DNA of 64,000 nucleotides from an uncultured Cellvibrio sp. (GTDB lineage Bacteria > Pseudomonadota > Gammaproteobacteria > Pseudomonadales > Cellvibrionaceae). The notes beneath the pieces were generated by a model, which worked only from the letters and a program-made list of their open reading frames with translations, was not told the DNA's origin and did not search any database. The stretch is from assembly GCA_937958105.1 (NCBI GenBank), contig CALFXJ010000061.1, forward strand, positions 180,684-244,683, read 5' to 3'. This document shows positions 45,403 through 55,480 of the stretch, one piece after another. The position numbers and the translations under genes are program-made. The first letter of the stretch is position 1; every line of letters starts with the position of its first letter.

Positions 45403-45773
45403 CAACGGCGGTGCATGAGCTGCGGCTCACTGCCGGTGTCGGATTACGCTGCGCTAATCCGACCTACAGGTGTTGCATGCGGGTGCGGGATGACTCCCCC
45501 CGTAGGTCGGATTAGCCAAAGGCATAATCCGACAAGTGCCACAGGCAACGGCGGTGTATGAGCTGCAGCTCGCTGTTGATGTCGGATTACGCTGCGCTAA
45601 TCCGACCTACAGGTGTTGCATGTGGTGCAGGATGACTCCCCCGTAGGTCGGATTAGCCAAAGGCGTAATCCGACAACTGCCACAGACAACGGCGGTGCAT
45701 GAGCTGCGGCTCGCTGTTGATGTCGGATTACGCTGTGCTAATCCGACCTACAGGTGTTGCATATCGGTGCGGG
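45403..45773. repeat. Tandem array of REP-like palindromes, about 2.6 units of 142 bp
   Basis: Units start at 45403, 45546 and 45687 (CAACGGCGGTG), giving periods of 143 and 141 bp. Each full unit carries two palindromes in opposite orientation: GTCGGATTACGCTGCGCTAA-TCCGAC at 45438-45463, 45581-45606 and 45722-45747, and GTCGGATTAGCC..GTAATCCGAC (GCATAATC in the first copy) at 45506-45533 and 45647-45674. The paired inverted arrangement resembles REPIN elements. It fills the frmA-fghA gap; no gene is credible there. Another copy is at 41630-41660. Confidence 0.93.
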
Positions 45774-45824
45774 TTGATGATTCCACGGATCTTGCGCGCC
45801 TCCGTACGCCACCGAAAGCTAACC

Positions 45825-47018
<1,194 letters not shown>

Positions 47019-47078
47019 CTATCCCCTCCTGAAACATAAACAGCCATTTTTACACATAATTATTGCAGAGAGACAATA

Positions 47079-47972
47079 ATGCAGCGTTGGGAGAGAATTG
47101 AGGCGTTTGTTGAAGTGGTGCGGCTGGGCAATTTTTCAGCAGCAGCCCGCCAATTACAAGTATCAAGTTCGCATATCAGCCGGCTGGTCAGTCAGCTGGA
47201 GCAGCAGTTGGGGACCCAGCTGCTGTATCGTACTACGCGCCAGATTCGCCTGACCGACAGCGGTGCCCTCTATTACGAGAGCTGCAGGCAGCTGTTTGAG
47301 GGGTTCAAGGACGCCGAGCTTGCGCTGCACCACCATCAGACCAATCCTACCGGCACCCTCAAGATCACCGCAGCCACTACCTTTGGGGAGCGCTACATAG
47401 CGCCGCTGGTTAATGAATTCCACACCTTGTATCCACAGCTGAAGATCAGTATGCACCTGAGCAACCGGCAGCTGGAATTGATTGAGGAAGGCTACGACAT
47501 CGCGATCCGCATGGGGGTGCTTCGCGAATCCACCTTGATTGCCCGTCGCCTGTGTGATCGGCGCGAGTATGTGGTGGGGTCGCCAGCCTATTTCTCCCAG
47601 CACCCGCGCCCAACACGGCTGGCGGATCTGGAGCAGCACAACTGTCTGATCGGCTCCCGGGATCACTGGCTGTTCCTGGATAAGGGCGCCCGCAAGGATC
47701 TGGTGGTCAAGGGTAACTGGCAGGCTAACTCCGGGCCGGCACTGGTGGATGCGGCGCTGCGCGGCATAGGACTGGCACAGCTGCCCGATTACTACGTGGG
47801 CGAATATCTGGCGAGTGGGCAGTTGGTGTCCGTGCTGGATGAGTATCAATTTACCGATACCGGTGTGTGGGTGCTTTATCCCCAACAACGGTATCTGGCA
47901 GCCAAGGTGCGGCTGTTCATCGATTTTCTGGTGGATAAATTTGCCGCAGGGGCGCCCTGGACCCAAGGCTGA
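47079..47972 (+). CDS. LysR-family transcriptional regulator
   Basis: 297-residue regulator with N-terminal winged helix-turn-helix (residues about 1-60: MQRWERIEAFVEVVRLGNFSAA, QLQVSSSHISRLVSQLEQQLG) and a periplasmic-binding-like effector domain (about 90-290: GTLKITAATTFGERYIAPLV, GYDIAIRMGVL). It is divergent from frmA with a 144-bp shared gap, so formaldehyde detoxification genes are its likeliest target; LysR control of frmA-type operons is known in other gammaproteobacteria. The effector is unknown. Confidence 0.9.
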   Translation: MQRWERIEAFVEVVRLGNFSAAARQLQVSSSHISRLVSQLEQQLGTQLLYRTTRQIRLTDSGALYYESCRQLFEGFKDAELALHHHQTNPTGTLKITAATTFGERYIAPLVNEFHTLYPQLKISMHLSNRQLELIEEGYDIAIRMGVLRESTLIARRLCDRREYVVGSPAYFSQHPRPTRLADLEQHNCLIGSRDHWLFLDKGARKDLVVKGNWQANSGPALVDAALRGIGLAQLPDYYVGEYLASGQLVSVLDEYQFTDTGVWVLYPQQRYLAAKVRLFIDFLVDKFAAGAPWTQG

Positions 47973-47974
47973 AG

Positions 47975-48322
47975 TTACATCCCGAACTCATTTTCCGGGG
48001 CGCAGCTGACAGCGTCGAACATGGCTACCCTGCTCCATAAATGAGCATGATCGGCGATGAACTGCTCATGCAGTGGATGAGTCTGGTAGGTGTTCTGTTC
48101 TTCAATGCTGTCAAAGAACAGCAGAACGGAGGCGCTGCAGTCGCTGTCAATCGCGGACGGCTGTTGTGTGGCAACGGGGACGCCCACATGAAGGCCGCGC
48201 ACTGTCTCGATGGTGGACAGGCTGCGGATACCGGTGAGGAGTTGTTCGAGATCTTCGGCAGAGTCCGGGTTCTTCAGCCAGAAAAATACCTGATGGGATA
48301 CTTTCGCAATGTGGCCGCTCAT
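47975..48322 (-). CDS. Dabb-domain (stress-responsive alpha/beta barrel) protein
   Basis: 115-residue small protein of the Dabb ferredoxin-like fold: VSHQVFFWLKNPDSAEDLEQLL, IETVRGLHVGVP, CSASVLLFFDSIEEQNTYQTHPLHEQFI. Such proteins are usually dimeric and cytoplasmic, with no general function known. It begins 22 bp after the dxs stop, so it is probably the last gene of that transcript, and it is convergent with the LysR gene (2 bp between stops). Confidence 0.85.
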   Translation of the reverse strand: MSGHIAKVSHQVFFWLKNPDSAEDLEQLLTGIRSLSTIETVRGLHVGVPVATQQPSAIDSDCSASVLLFFDSIEEQNTYQTHPLHEQFIADHAHLWSRVAMFDAVSCAPENEFGM

Positions 48323-48344
48323 GATCTGCTCCTGAAGGACTCAG

Positions 48345-50252
48345 TTAACCCGCAACAATCTTTTTCCCCGCCAGTAACGCCAGCCGTGCAGTAATCGCCT
48401 GTTCAATGCCCGCAGCATCCAGCCCCTGGTCAACCAGCTGCTGTTTCTGGCTGTCCTGTTCTACAAAGTGATCGCCAAAGCCGAGGTGAAGTACCGGCAT
48501 TACGACGCCGATGCTGGCGAGGTGCTCGCTGACAGCAGCTCCCGCACCCCCGGCGATGACGTTTTCTTCCAGTGTTACCAACAGGCTATGCTCGGCCGCC
48601 ATACGTTCAATCAACTCGGTATCCAGCGGTTTGACAAAGCGCATGTCGCAGACGCTGGCATTCAGCTTTTCCGCCACCTGCAGCGCACTGGTCAATGAGG
48701 TGCCGAAACTGAGGATGGCGACCTGCTTGCCTTCGCGCTTCAACAGGCCTTTACCGATGGGCAGTTCCGTCATCGCCTGACTGATGGCAACACCTGTACC
48801 GGCTCCGCGTGGATAACGTACAGCGGCAGGTCCCGGGTGCTGGTAGGCAGTGTAGAGCAGCTGACGGCACTCATTTTCATCACTGGGCGCGGCGATGACC
48901 ATGTTGGGAATGCAGCGCAGGAAGCTGATATCGAATGCACCCGCGTGCGTTGCGCCGTCTTCGCCGACCATGCCGGCGCGGTCGATGGCAAAGGTGACAT
49001 CAAGGTTCTGCAGCGCAACATCGTGGATGACCTGGTCATACGCGCGCTGGAGGAAGGTGGAGTAAATAGCTACCACGGGTTTCTGGCCCTCACAGGCGAT
49101 ACCTGCAGCAAGGGTCACTGCGTGCTGCTCGGCGATAGCCACATCATAAAACCGCTCGGGGAACCGGTCGGCAAATTCCACCATACCTGAACCCTCGCGC
49201 ATGGCTGGGGTAATACCTACCAGACGCTCGTCCCGGGCGGCCATATCGCACAGCCAGTCCCCGAATACCTGCTGGTATCTGGGCTTCACTGTGATGTTGG
49301 CGTTCTTGATGACGGTTTTCTTAGGCTCGATCTTATTGAGTGCGTGATACCCGACCGGGTCATCCTCGGCGGGACCAAAGCCCTTGCCTTTGCGGGTGAT
49401 CACGTGCAGCAGCTTGGGGCCTTTAACCTCGCGCAGATTGCGCAGGTAGCGCACCAGGCTGATCAGGTCGTGGCCATCAATCGGGCCGATATAGTTGAAG
49501 CCCATCTCCTCGAACAGGGTGCCGGGAGAGACGAAGCCTTTGAAGTGTTCTTCGGTACGACGCGCAAACTCCCAGGCCTGGGGAATCTTGGTCAGCACCT
49601 GTTTGGAGCCTTCCCGCAGCGAGTTGTAAAACTTGCTACCCCAGATCTTGGACAGGTAAGTCGCGAGGCCGCCCACATTGGGCGAGATGGACATATTGTT
49701 GTCGTTGAGGATGACCAGCATATCGCTGTCGAGATGCGCTGCATGGTTCAGCGCCTCAAAGGCCATACCGGCAGTCATGGCGCCATCGCCGATTACGGCC
49801 ACACATTTACGCTCGCTTGCCGCCATCTGGCTGCCGATAGCCATGCCCAGGGCCGCACTGATGGAAGTGCTGGAGTGGCCTACACCAAAGGTGTCGTAGT
49901 CACTTTCGTCTCGCTTGGGAAAGCCGGACAGGCCGCCGCCCTGGCGCATGCTGTGCATCCGCTCGCGGCGGTTGGTGAGGATCTTATGGGGATAGGTTTG
50001 ATGACCCACGTCCCAGACCAGACGGTCATCAGGAGTCTGGTAAACATAGTGCAGCGCAATGGTCAGCTCGACCACGCCCAGCCCAGCGCCAAAGTGACCA
50101 CCGGTCTGGCCGACGGTATAAAGCAGGAATGCACGCAACTCTTCAGCCAGCTCCGGCAGTTGCTTTTCGCTGAGTGCACGCAGCTCGGCCGGAGAGTCAA
50201 TGCTGTCCAGAAGCGGCGTAGACGGGCGGCTGGTGGGTATTTCGTTAAACAT
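48345..50252 (-). CDS. dxs: 1-deoxy-D-xylulose-5-phosphate synthase
   Basis: First enzyme of the MEP isoprenoid pathway, condensing pyruvate and glyceraldehyde 3-phosphate with thiamine diphosphate. The 635-residue length is typical. Motifs: [24 protein letters not shown] (in part), [17 protein letters not shown], the ThDP/Mg motif [17 protein letters not shown] with [12 protein letters not shown], and in the second domain [16 protein letters not shown] and [15 protein letters not shown]. It follows ispA on the same strand by 122 bp, so isoprenoid precursor and farnesyl diphosphate synthesis are probably co-expressed (xseB-ispA-dxs). Confidence 0.98.
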   Translation of the reverse strand: MFNEIPTSRPSTPLLDSIDSPAELRALSEKQLPELAEELRAFLLYTVGQTGGHFGAGLGVVELTIALHYVYQTPDDRLVWDVGHQTYPHKILTNRRERMHSMRQGGGLSGFPKRDESDYDTFGVGHSSTSISAALGMAIGSQMAASERKCVAVIGDGAMTAGMAFEALNHAAHLDSDMLVILNDNNMSISPNVGGLATYLSKIWGSKFYNSLREGSKQVLTKIPQAWEFARRTEEHFKGFVSPGTLFEEMGFNYIGPIDGHDLISLVRYLRNLREVKGPKLLHVITRKGKGFGPAEDDPVGYHALNKIEPKKTVIKNANITVKPRYQQVFGDWLCDMAARDERLVGITPAMREGSGMVEFADRFPERFYDVAIAEQHAVTLAAGIACEGQKPVVAIYSTFLQRAYDQVIHDVALQNLDVTFAIDRAGMVGEDGATHAGAFDISFLRCIPNMVIAAPSDENECRQLLYTAYQHPGPAAVRYPRGAGTGVAISQAMTELPIGKGLLKREGKQVAILSFGTSLTSALQVAEKLNASVCDMRFVKPLDTELIERMAAEHSLLVTLEENVIAGGAGAAVSEHLASIGVVMPVLHLGFGDHFVEQDSQKQQLVDQGLDAAGIEQAITARLALLAGKKIVAG

Positions 50253-50374
50253 TCACGGCCATCGGTTGGTCAAATTGATCTTTATTTACACGGTGAAGGG
50301 GCGACATTGTAGGCGGGCAGCAGGCTATTGCCTAGCGCCGGTTTACATGGGCTTCTTCAGATTAAGGCAACGGC

Positions 50375-51277
50375 TCAGTGACTGCGTTCGATGATGTATG
50401 CCGAAAGTGCACGCAGTAGCTGCGCTCGTTCATCAAAACCAGCCAGGGCCAGCAATGCCTGCTGGTGCAGTTCCTGTGCCTTGGTCCGCGCCTGCTCCAG
50501 TCCCAGCAGGGACACATAAGTAGGTTTATTCCGCGCTATATCCGCACCCTGTTGTTTGCCCAGGGTGGCCGTATCTGTAGTGACATCAAGGATGTCATCC
50601 TGCACTTGAAAGGCGAGGCCTATTGCTGCCGCGTAAGTATTCAGCGCGGCCAGCTGTGTTTCATCGGCACCACAGGCAATGGCCCCCATCGCCACGCTGG
50701 CACTGATCAGGGCGCCGGTCTTGTGGCGGTGCATGGTTTCCAGTTGCGCCAGGTCCAGCTGATGATTGACTGCCGCCAGGTCGATAGCCTGACCGAGCAC
50801 CATACCATGGACGCCGGATGCCCGGGTCAGTTGCTGTAACAGCGCGACCTTGCAGGCATCATCCATATAAGGGGCAGTGCTGAGCAGTTCAAAGGCAAGG
50901 GTCTGGAGCGCGTCACCGGCGAGAATAGCTGTTGCCTCATCAAAGGCGATATGGCAGGTGGGCTTGCCGCGGCGCAGATCATCGTCATCCATGGCTGGCA
51001 GGTCGTCGTGGACCAGACTGTAGGCATGGATGCATTCAAGGGCACAGGCGATGGTATCCAGGGAATCCTGCTGCGCTTGGGTCAGTGAATTGCTGACTGC
51101 CCGCCCGCTGGCATACACCAGAATCGGACGAACCCGTTTGCCGCCGTTAAACAGGCTGTAGCGCATGGCCTCGCGCAGGCGCTCACCATTACCTGAAACC
51201 GGCGGCAGCAGGTTCTGCAGTGCAGAATCCACGCGCTGACGGCACTCAGCTATAAACCGGTTGAAGTCTTCACTCAT
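50375..51277 (-). CDS. ispA: Farnesyl diphosphate synthase (geranyltranstransferase)
   Basis: Makes farnesyl diphosphate from IPP and DMAPP for quinones and undecaprenyl lipids. 300 residues, all-alpha. First Asp-rich motif in [21 protein letters not shown] and second in [11 protein letters not shown], with GGKRVRPIL near the N-terminus. The start overlaps the xseB stop by 4 bp (ATGA), indicating coupling. Confidence 0.97.
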   Translation of the reverse strand: MSEDFNRFIAECRQRVDSALQNLLPPVSGNGERLREAMRYSLFNGGKRVRPILVYASGRAVSNSLTQAQQDSLDTIACALECIHAYSLVHDDLPAMDDDDLRRGKPTCHIAFDEATAILAGDALQTLAFELLSTAPYMDDACKVALLQQLTRASGVHGMVLGQAIDLAAVNHQLDLAQLETMHRHKTGALISASVAMGAIACGADETQLAALNTYAAAIGLAFQVQDDILDVTTDTATLGKQQGADIARNKPTYVSLLGLEQARTKAQELHQQALLALAGFDERAQLLRALSAYIIERSH

Positions 51278-51519
51278 TCGTCATTGCCCTGGGGATCAAA
51301 GGGCTCAAGGGATACAACACCCTGGTTTTCTACCAGCTTCTGTACCTGCTGCTCGGCCGCTGCCAATCGTGCCTGGCATTCCCGCGTCAGCTGAATGCCG
51401 GTTTCAAAAGCCTTGAGTGACTCTTCCAGTGTCATATCACCCTGTTCCATCTTGTTCACAAGGGTTTCCAGCGCGTTAAGGGATTGCTCAAAATCCGCGC
51501 CTTTCTTTTTTACTGCCAT
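51274..51519 (-). CDS. xseB: Exodeoxyribonuclease VII small subunit
   Basis: 81-residue helical subunit of exonuclease VII, which degrades single-stranded DNA with XseA. Signature: [30 protein letters not shown], then [22 protein letters not shown]. Start 51519 ([10 protein letters not shown]) fits the family. First gene of xseB-ispA-dxs, a standard gammaproteobacterial order. Confidence 0.95.
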   Translation of the reverse strand: MAVKKKGADFEQSLNALETLVNKMEQGDMTLEESLKAFETGIQLTRECQARLAAAEQQVQKLVENQGVVSLEPFDPQGNDE

Positions 51520-51665
51520 AGTCTGCTCCAGGTTTTGGGGCCCAGGGATAGCACTGCAGGTGAGGTGTTGCAGCGCCTGCAAGGGGCGCGATTATAAACC
51601 CCCTCCGGCCAAAGGTGGCAGGAGTTTTACAGAAGGGGGCAGTAAGGGTGAAAAATCCGCTGCCG

Positions 51666-51683
51666 TGTGAGACATATCCTACA
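51666..51683 (+). promoter_or_regulatory. GacA-type upstream activating sequence
   Basis: TGTGAG-ACATAT-CCTACA matches the GacA/UvrY box TGTAAG-N6-CTTACA at 10 of 12 conserved positions with the exact 6-bp spacer. Its centre is about 65 bp upstream of the inferred start of the small RNA at 51740, similar to the distance known for rsmY/rsmZ. A -10-like AATAAT (51728-51733) with no good -35 fits an activator-dependent promoter. Confidence 0.65.
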
Positions 51684-51739
51684 AAACTCTCCGCCAATGC
51701 CCACTGGTGACTGACGTTCCGTTCAACAATAATGGCACC

Positions 51740-51870
51740 TGTTACGGACGCATACACACGGATCTGTGTGGCAAGGATCAACAGGAGTTGTGCCATATCA
51801 GCCTAAGGTAGGGCTCCCATCCTGTAAGACACCGACCCCCGTTGCCCCCCGCAGCGGGGGTTTTGTTTTT
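51740..51870 (+). ncRNA. Candidate RsmY/RsmZ-type small RNA (sequesters RsmA/CsrA)
   Basis: About 130 nt between a GacA-type box and a rho-independent terminator, in a 585-bp gene-free stretch. GGA motifs occur at 51746, 51760, 51775 and 51784. Two are in hairpin loops, the form CsrA/RsmA binds: ACACA-CGGATC-TGTGT (51754-51769) and CAAC-AGGA-GTTG (51779-51790). A third, AGGAT, lies in a bulge within the GGCA..TGCC stem (51770-51794). Length and layout match RsmY/RsmZ (about 110-130 nt). By analogy it would titrate CsrA/RsmA and thereby derepress its target mRNAs under GacS/GacA control. The 5' end is estimated from the -10-like element. No protein-coding frame fits. It could instead be a different small RNA, but the combination is specific. 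Confidence 0.62.
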
Positions 51871-51871
51871 T
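51835..51871 (+). terminator. Rho-independent terminator of the candidate small RNA
   Basis: ACCCCCG / CGGGGGT stem (alternative inner CCCCC-GCAGC-GGGGG), followed by TTTTGTTTTTT. No protein gene lies upstream on this strand, so it is an orphan terminator unless an RNA is made here. The 51872-52104 gap holds only the presumed promoter of the next gene. Confidence 0.85.
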
Positions 51872-52104
51872 CTGGTTTGCCTGTGATGGCCTTTCGGCTA
51901 TTATCGACGGGCGCTGTCATTAAGTTGTGTAGATACTTTGCGCATAAAATTATTTTCACGACACCAGTGATACGTTTTGTGATCCACAGAAAGTTTTTCT
52001 TCCATTATCCCGCCCGTTGTCATTGTTCTTTCGCCAACTCAGGATTAGGCTGCGGCAGTTTGTCTGTTTAAAGCTCGGTCTTGGACAATGCAAAGGGGGT
52101 TGCT

Positions 52105-53250
52105 ATGTACAGCAAGCTGGAATCGTTGCGCGGGGTTGCGGCGTGCCTTGTCTTACTTTTCCATTCACACTTTATCGTGGGCAACAAAAGCCTCGATTTC
52201 GTTAAAAACAGCTATTTGTTTGTTGATTTCTTTTTCATCCTCTCGGGCTTTGTTTTAACGCTGGCCTATGCGGACAAAATCCGTGGGGGGCTGGCCTTTC
52301 GCGAATACATCGCCCTGCGACTGGGGCGCATTTATCCTTTGCATCTGTTTATGTTGCTGGTGTGGGTGCCTTATATCCTCGGCAAGCAATATTTCATCAG
52401 CGCCGGTTATGGTGGCGTGGACCAGTTTGAACATAACAACCTGTACTCCTTTGTCAGCAACCTGTTTCTGATCCAGGGCATGGGGGTGCATGATTATCTG
52501 TCATGGAATCATCCCAGCTGGAGCATCAGTGTTGAGTTCTTTACCTACATCGCATTCTTTGTGCTGCTGATCACTCTGGATCGCAAGGGAGGAAAGATAT
52601 TTCCCTGGCTGGTCATCATCCCCGGTTACGCGTTTATCTTCAGCGTAAATACCTCCGGTCAGATGGATGGGACCTATGACTATGGATTTATCCGCTGCAT
52701 CGCCGCGTTTTATTGTGGTGTCCTGTTATTTCGCTGGAAAGGTGAGATTGAGCGCTTGCTGGCGCGTTTCAATATTCATGCGCTGGAGATTGTGGCGGTT
52801 GCCTTTACCGCTGCGGCGGTGTCCTTATCGCACCGGGGCGATGGTTACCTGGTGCTGACGCTGGTGTCTTTCTGTGTGCTGTTGATGGTCTTTGCCAGTC
52901 ATTCTCACGGGGTGGTAGGCCGGTTACTGGATACAACACCGCTGCGCAGTATCGGACTCTGGTCTTATTCCATTTATCTGACGCACAACATCATCCTCTC
53001 GTTCTTTTCCAACCTGTGGGAGGTGGTGTTTAAGACCTTGCCGCGCAATCTCGGAATCTGGGCCATCCTGATCAATATTTTCCTGTTATTGCTGACAATA
53101 TTGATTTCGCGTTTTACCTATATCTATATCGAAAAATATTTCCGGGACAAGACCAAGCGTCTGGTCAGCCGTCAGAAGGAAGAACCATCAGTGGTGGTGC
53201 CGGCGGTTGATGAAGCCATTGTGCCGTCGTCCAAGTCGATCACCGGCTGA
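52105..53250 (+). CDS. Acyltransferase-3 family membrane protein (OafA/NodX type)
   Basis: 381-residue multi-pass inner-membrane acyltransferase. The family start YSKLESLRGVAACLVLLFHSH carries the conserved Arg and His. Further motifs: LFVDFFFILSGFVLTLAY, RLGRIYPLHLFMLL, and WNHPSWSISVEFFTYIAFF; about ten hydrophobic segments. These enzymes acetylate or acylate surface sugars (O-antigen, exopolysaccharide, peptidoglycan, glucans). AAGGGGG precedes the ATG at 52105. Single gene, ended by a hairpin at 53281-53312; the acceptor is unknown. Confidence 0.88.
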   Translation: MYSKLESLRGVAACLVLLFHSHFIVGNKSLDFVKNSYLFVDFFFILSGFVLTLAYADKIRGGLAFREYIALRLGRIYPLHLFMLLVWVPYILGKQYFISAGYGGVDQFEHNNLYSFVSNLFLIQGMGVHDYLSWNHPSWSISVEFFTYIAFFVLLITLDRKGGKIFPWLVIIPGYAFIFSVNTSGQMDGTYDYGFIRCIAAFYCGVLLFRWKGEIERLLARFNIHALEIVAVAFTAAAVSLSHRGDGYLVLTLVSFCVLLMVFASHSHGVVGRLLDTTPLRSIGLWSYSIYLTHNIILSFFSNLWEVVFKTLPRNLGIWAILINIFLLLLTILISRFTYIYIEKYFRDKTKRLVSRQKEEPSVVVPAVDEAIVPSSKSITG

Positions 53251-53280
53251 ATTACTGCAAAAAATTTTCTCCGCATGTTA

Positions 53281-53312
53281 ACTGGAGAGAGCTTTTTTTA
53301 GTTTTCTCCAGT
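53281..53312 (+). terminator. Likely terminator after the acyltransferase gene
   Basis: ACTGGAGA / TCTCCAGT stem with a 16-nt T-rich loop, followed by ATTCTTTT. Confidence 0.6.
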
Positions 53313-53478
53313 ATTCTTTTATGAAGGCCGGCGCGCCACATATTTCAATTATAGTTAAAAGATAATAAAAGCTCTGGCCTGACAATCATCTTTGTCATAA
53401 AAGCGTAGTCTAAGTAGCGTATCGATGTTCAAGTGGTAGTTTCTGGGTTTTGTCCGGTTCTCTACGTTGGAGGTGTCG

Positions 53479-54039
53479 ATGGAAGCACGAATATTGCGGC
53501 TTAACACAGCGGGCCAACCCATTGAGTGGCTGCATTGGCAAGAAGCGGTTTGTCTTTATGCTCGTGATCTGGTTGCCTGGAGTCTGGGCGGCTTTGTGCG
53601 TCGGGTTCATGGTGGGCACTCCCGGGTAACGGGGCTGCAGACCTACATGGATCTGCCGGCGATCATCGCCTGTGGTGGAAATCGGCTGGCGCGGATGCGC
53701 CTGGTTCCGCCGCTGACCAATGCCGCACTCTTTGCGCGGGATAATTATCAATGCCTATATTGCGGGCGCTCTTTCAATTATGGGCAGCTGTCCCGTGATC
53801 ATGTGCATCCGCTCAGTCGCGGAGGCAAGGACAACTGGAATAATGTTGTGGCGGCGTGCAAACGCTGTAACCAGCACAAAGGCAATCGCCTCCTGACTGA
53901 AGTCAATATGGAGTTGCTGGCTCTGCCTTTCTGCCCGAATACAGCAGAGTATCTGGCACTGATTAACAGCGACAGGATTCGTGGCGATCAGATGGAATTC
54001 TTACGCCCGCAGTTCAGCGCACGGCGCAACTGGCAATAA
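53479..54039 (+). CDS. HNH endonuclease family protein
   Basis: 186-residue protein with an HNH/zinc-finger nuclease motif: NYQCLYCGRSF and ACKRCNQHKGNR provide a four-cysteine zinc site, while RDHVHPLSRGGKDNWNNVV is the HNH core. The N-terminal part (ILRLNTAGQPIEWLHWQEAV) matches stand-alone HNH proteins found widely in gammaproteobacteria, probably DNA-metabolism or repair related. GGAGGTG precedes start 53479. There is no phage or restriction partner beside it. Confidence 0.85.
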   Translation: MEARILRLNTAGQPIEWLHWQEAVCLYARDLVAWSLGGFVRRVHGGHSRVTGLQTYMDLPAIIACGGNRLARMRLVPPLTNAALFARDNYQCLYCGRSFNYGQLSRDHVHPLSRGGKDNWNNVVAACKRCNQHKGNRLLTEVNMELLALPFCPNTAEYLALINSDRIRGDQMEFLRPQFSARRNWQ

Positions 54040-54151
54040 TCAGGCTGGTTCGTCAGCTTCGGAGTGATGGCTTGCACATCACCTCTCTCCACTGCTCCCC
54101 TAAAAATTGCTCAACCACTGCCACGTTTGTTGCTGAGGCTAAAACTGCACT

Positions 54152-54542
54152 TCAGTGACAGCAGCCGTCTTTCTTCTGCACACCTTCATATTCATCGTGC
54201 AGGCGCATCCAGTCCATGATTTCATCTTCATTGCGACCTTTGGGTGTAAGGTCGAGAAAGTTATAGGTGTTTATCAGAATGTCTCCGCCTCGCGCGTAGG
54301 CTGAATAGGTGTGGAAGATATTTCCTTGCGGGTCTTTGTAAAAGATGCTCACGCCCGGTCGCTCACCCGGGTCGCCTTCCTGTTCTTCATAGTTGTAGTA
54401 CATCTTTCCGGCCGCGATTTCCGTATCAGTAGCGCTGACATGAAAGTCATAATTGAAGTCGCTGCCAAAGGAAGACACCCATTTGAACTGCCAGCCATTC
54501 TTCACGGGGTACAACCTTGGGTTGCTTGACGGTATCGGTCAT
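54152..54542 (-). pseudogene. DUF899 family (thioredoxin-like) gene with internal deletion and frameshift
   Basis: A start codon at 54542 with GGAGAATGATC upstream encodes a normal DUF899 N-terminus (MTDTVKQPKVVPREEWLA). The following DNA then jumps, in another frame, to the family's C-terminal half (GWQFKWVSSFGSDFNYDFHVS, later GVSIFYKDPQGNIFHTYSAYARGGD, INTYNFLDLTPKGRNED). Around 100 codons of the middle are missing. The join lies in TGGCTGGCAG near 54490-54500, where EEWLA and GWQF coding bases overlap, suggesting a microhomology deletion. In the start frame translation stops soon after the join. A 120-residue C-terminal frame from TTG 54514 could still be translated. Last gene of the ECF42-linked operon. 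Confidence 0.75.
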
Positions 54543-54624
54543 GATCATTCTCCTGTTGCCAGTGATTGGAGGTCATCCCCACTCGCTGGAATGCATGGCT
54601 GGTTCCCTGAACTGATCGCGAGGA

Positions 54625-54981
54625 TTATTCAGGGTGCAGCTCACGAATAGGGCGGATCTCTATGCTTCCTAAACGAGCCGGCGGAATTTTGCCAGCCATC
54701 TCAATAACGTGGTCCAGATCGCGCGCTTCGAGCAGGTAAAATCCAGCCAGCTGCTCTTTGGTTTCAGCGAAGGGGCCGTCGGTTACATACGGCTTGCCAT
54801 CACGCACCCTTACGGTGGTGGCGGTATTGACTGGTTGCAGTGCGTTGCCTCCCAGAAAGTTGCCGGTGCTGCGCAGGTTGTCTCCGCAATCAATGCATTC
54901 CTTGTTAAGCGACTCCCATTCCTGCTGTGGCATGGCGTTGATGATCTGCTCGTCGTAATAAACCAGACAAAGATATTTCAT
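54625..54981 (-). CDS. YciI/DGPF-domain protein
   Basis: 118-residue protein of the YCII-related family with its hallmark VTDGPFAETKEQLAGFYLLEARDL (in part) and N-terminal KYLCLVYYDE. These ferredoxin-like proteins are the standard partners of ECF42 sigma factors; their biochemical role is not established. A paralogue lies at 55961-56332. Member of the operon 56332-54152 and separated from the next gene by 28 bp. Confidence 0.92.
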   Translation of the reverse strand: MKYLCLVYYDEQIINAMPQQEWESLNKECIDCGDNLRSTGNFLGGNALQPVNTATTVRVRDGKPYVTDGPFAETKEQLAGFYLLEARDLDHVIEMAGKIPPARLGSIEIRPIRELHPE

Positions 54982-55009
54982 AAACTAGTTCCGTATTTTC
55001 AGATGAAGA

Positions 55010-55423
55010 TTACATGCAGTCTTTAAGGCCGGCGCTGATCATCCAGGGCGTGCCAAAACGGTCGATAAACATGGCGTAACGTTCGGCCCAGAAAGTTTCC
55101 TCAAATGGCATCTGGATGGTGGCAGCTTCGGAAAGGGCGTTGTAGATCCGCTCTGCCTCGCTGACGTCATCCACGGTGATGGCAACATAAACGCCCTGAG
55201 GTTTTGCGTAGTACTCTGCGGGTGCATCAGAAGCCATCAGTTCGAGATTGCCAATGGAGAGATGGGCATGAAGAATCTGGTCCCGCCATTCCGGTTGAGT
55301 TTCTTCTTCGGGAGATTCTTCATAAGGAATCATGGCGTTGATGGTGCCGTTAAAGACCTTGGCATAGAGTTCGAAGGCTTCGCGACATTGGCCTTTGAAA
55401 TGGAGATAGGGAGTCATCTTCAT
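55010..55423 (-). CDS. VOC family protein (PhnB/glyoxalase-like)
   Basis: 137-residue vicinal-oxygen-chelate fold protein: MTPYLHFKGQCREAFELYAKVF, HAHLSIGNLELMASDAP, VAITVDDVSEAERIYNAL, FWAERYAMFIDRFGTPWMI. It matches the PhnB-like group often annotated as glyoxalase/bleomycin resistance; catalytic activity is uncertain. Third gene of the ECF42-linked operon, where VOC proteins are usual companions. Confidence 0.88.
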   Translation of the reverse strand: MKMTPYLHFKGQCREAFELYAKVFNGTINAMIPYEESPEEETQPEWRDQILHAHLSIGNLELMASDAPAEYYAKPQGVYVAITVDDVSEAERIYNALSEAATIQMPFEETFWAERYAMFIDRFGTPWMISAGLKDCM

Positions 55424-55480
55424 GATTGCAGTTCCTCTTCGTTGAGATGGGAGTTTTCGTTGGGATGGGAATTAACCGAT

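Noticed and set aside
51740..51870. 6S RNA or signal recognition particle RNA in the xseB gap
   Set aside because: The conserved SRP tetraloop region and the 6S open-promoter-like bubble were not found; the GGA hairpins and GacA box fit an Rsm-type RNA better.
53479..54039. Restriction-modification or phage origin of the HNH gene
   Set aside because: No methyltransferase, terminase or other phage gene is nearby and the protein resembles widespread stand-alone chromosomal HNH proteins.
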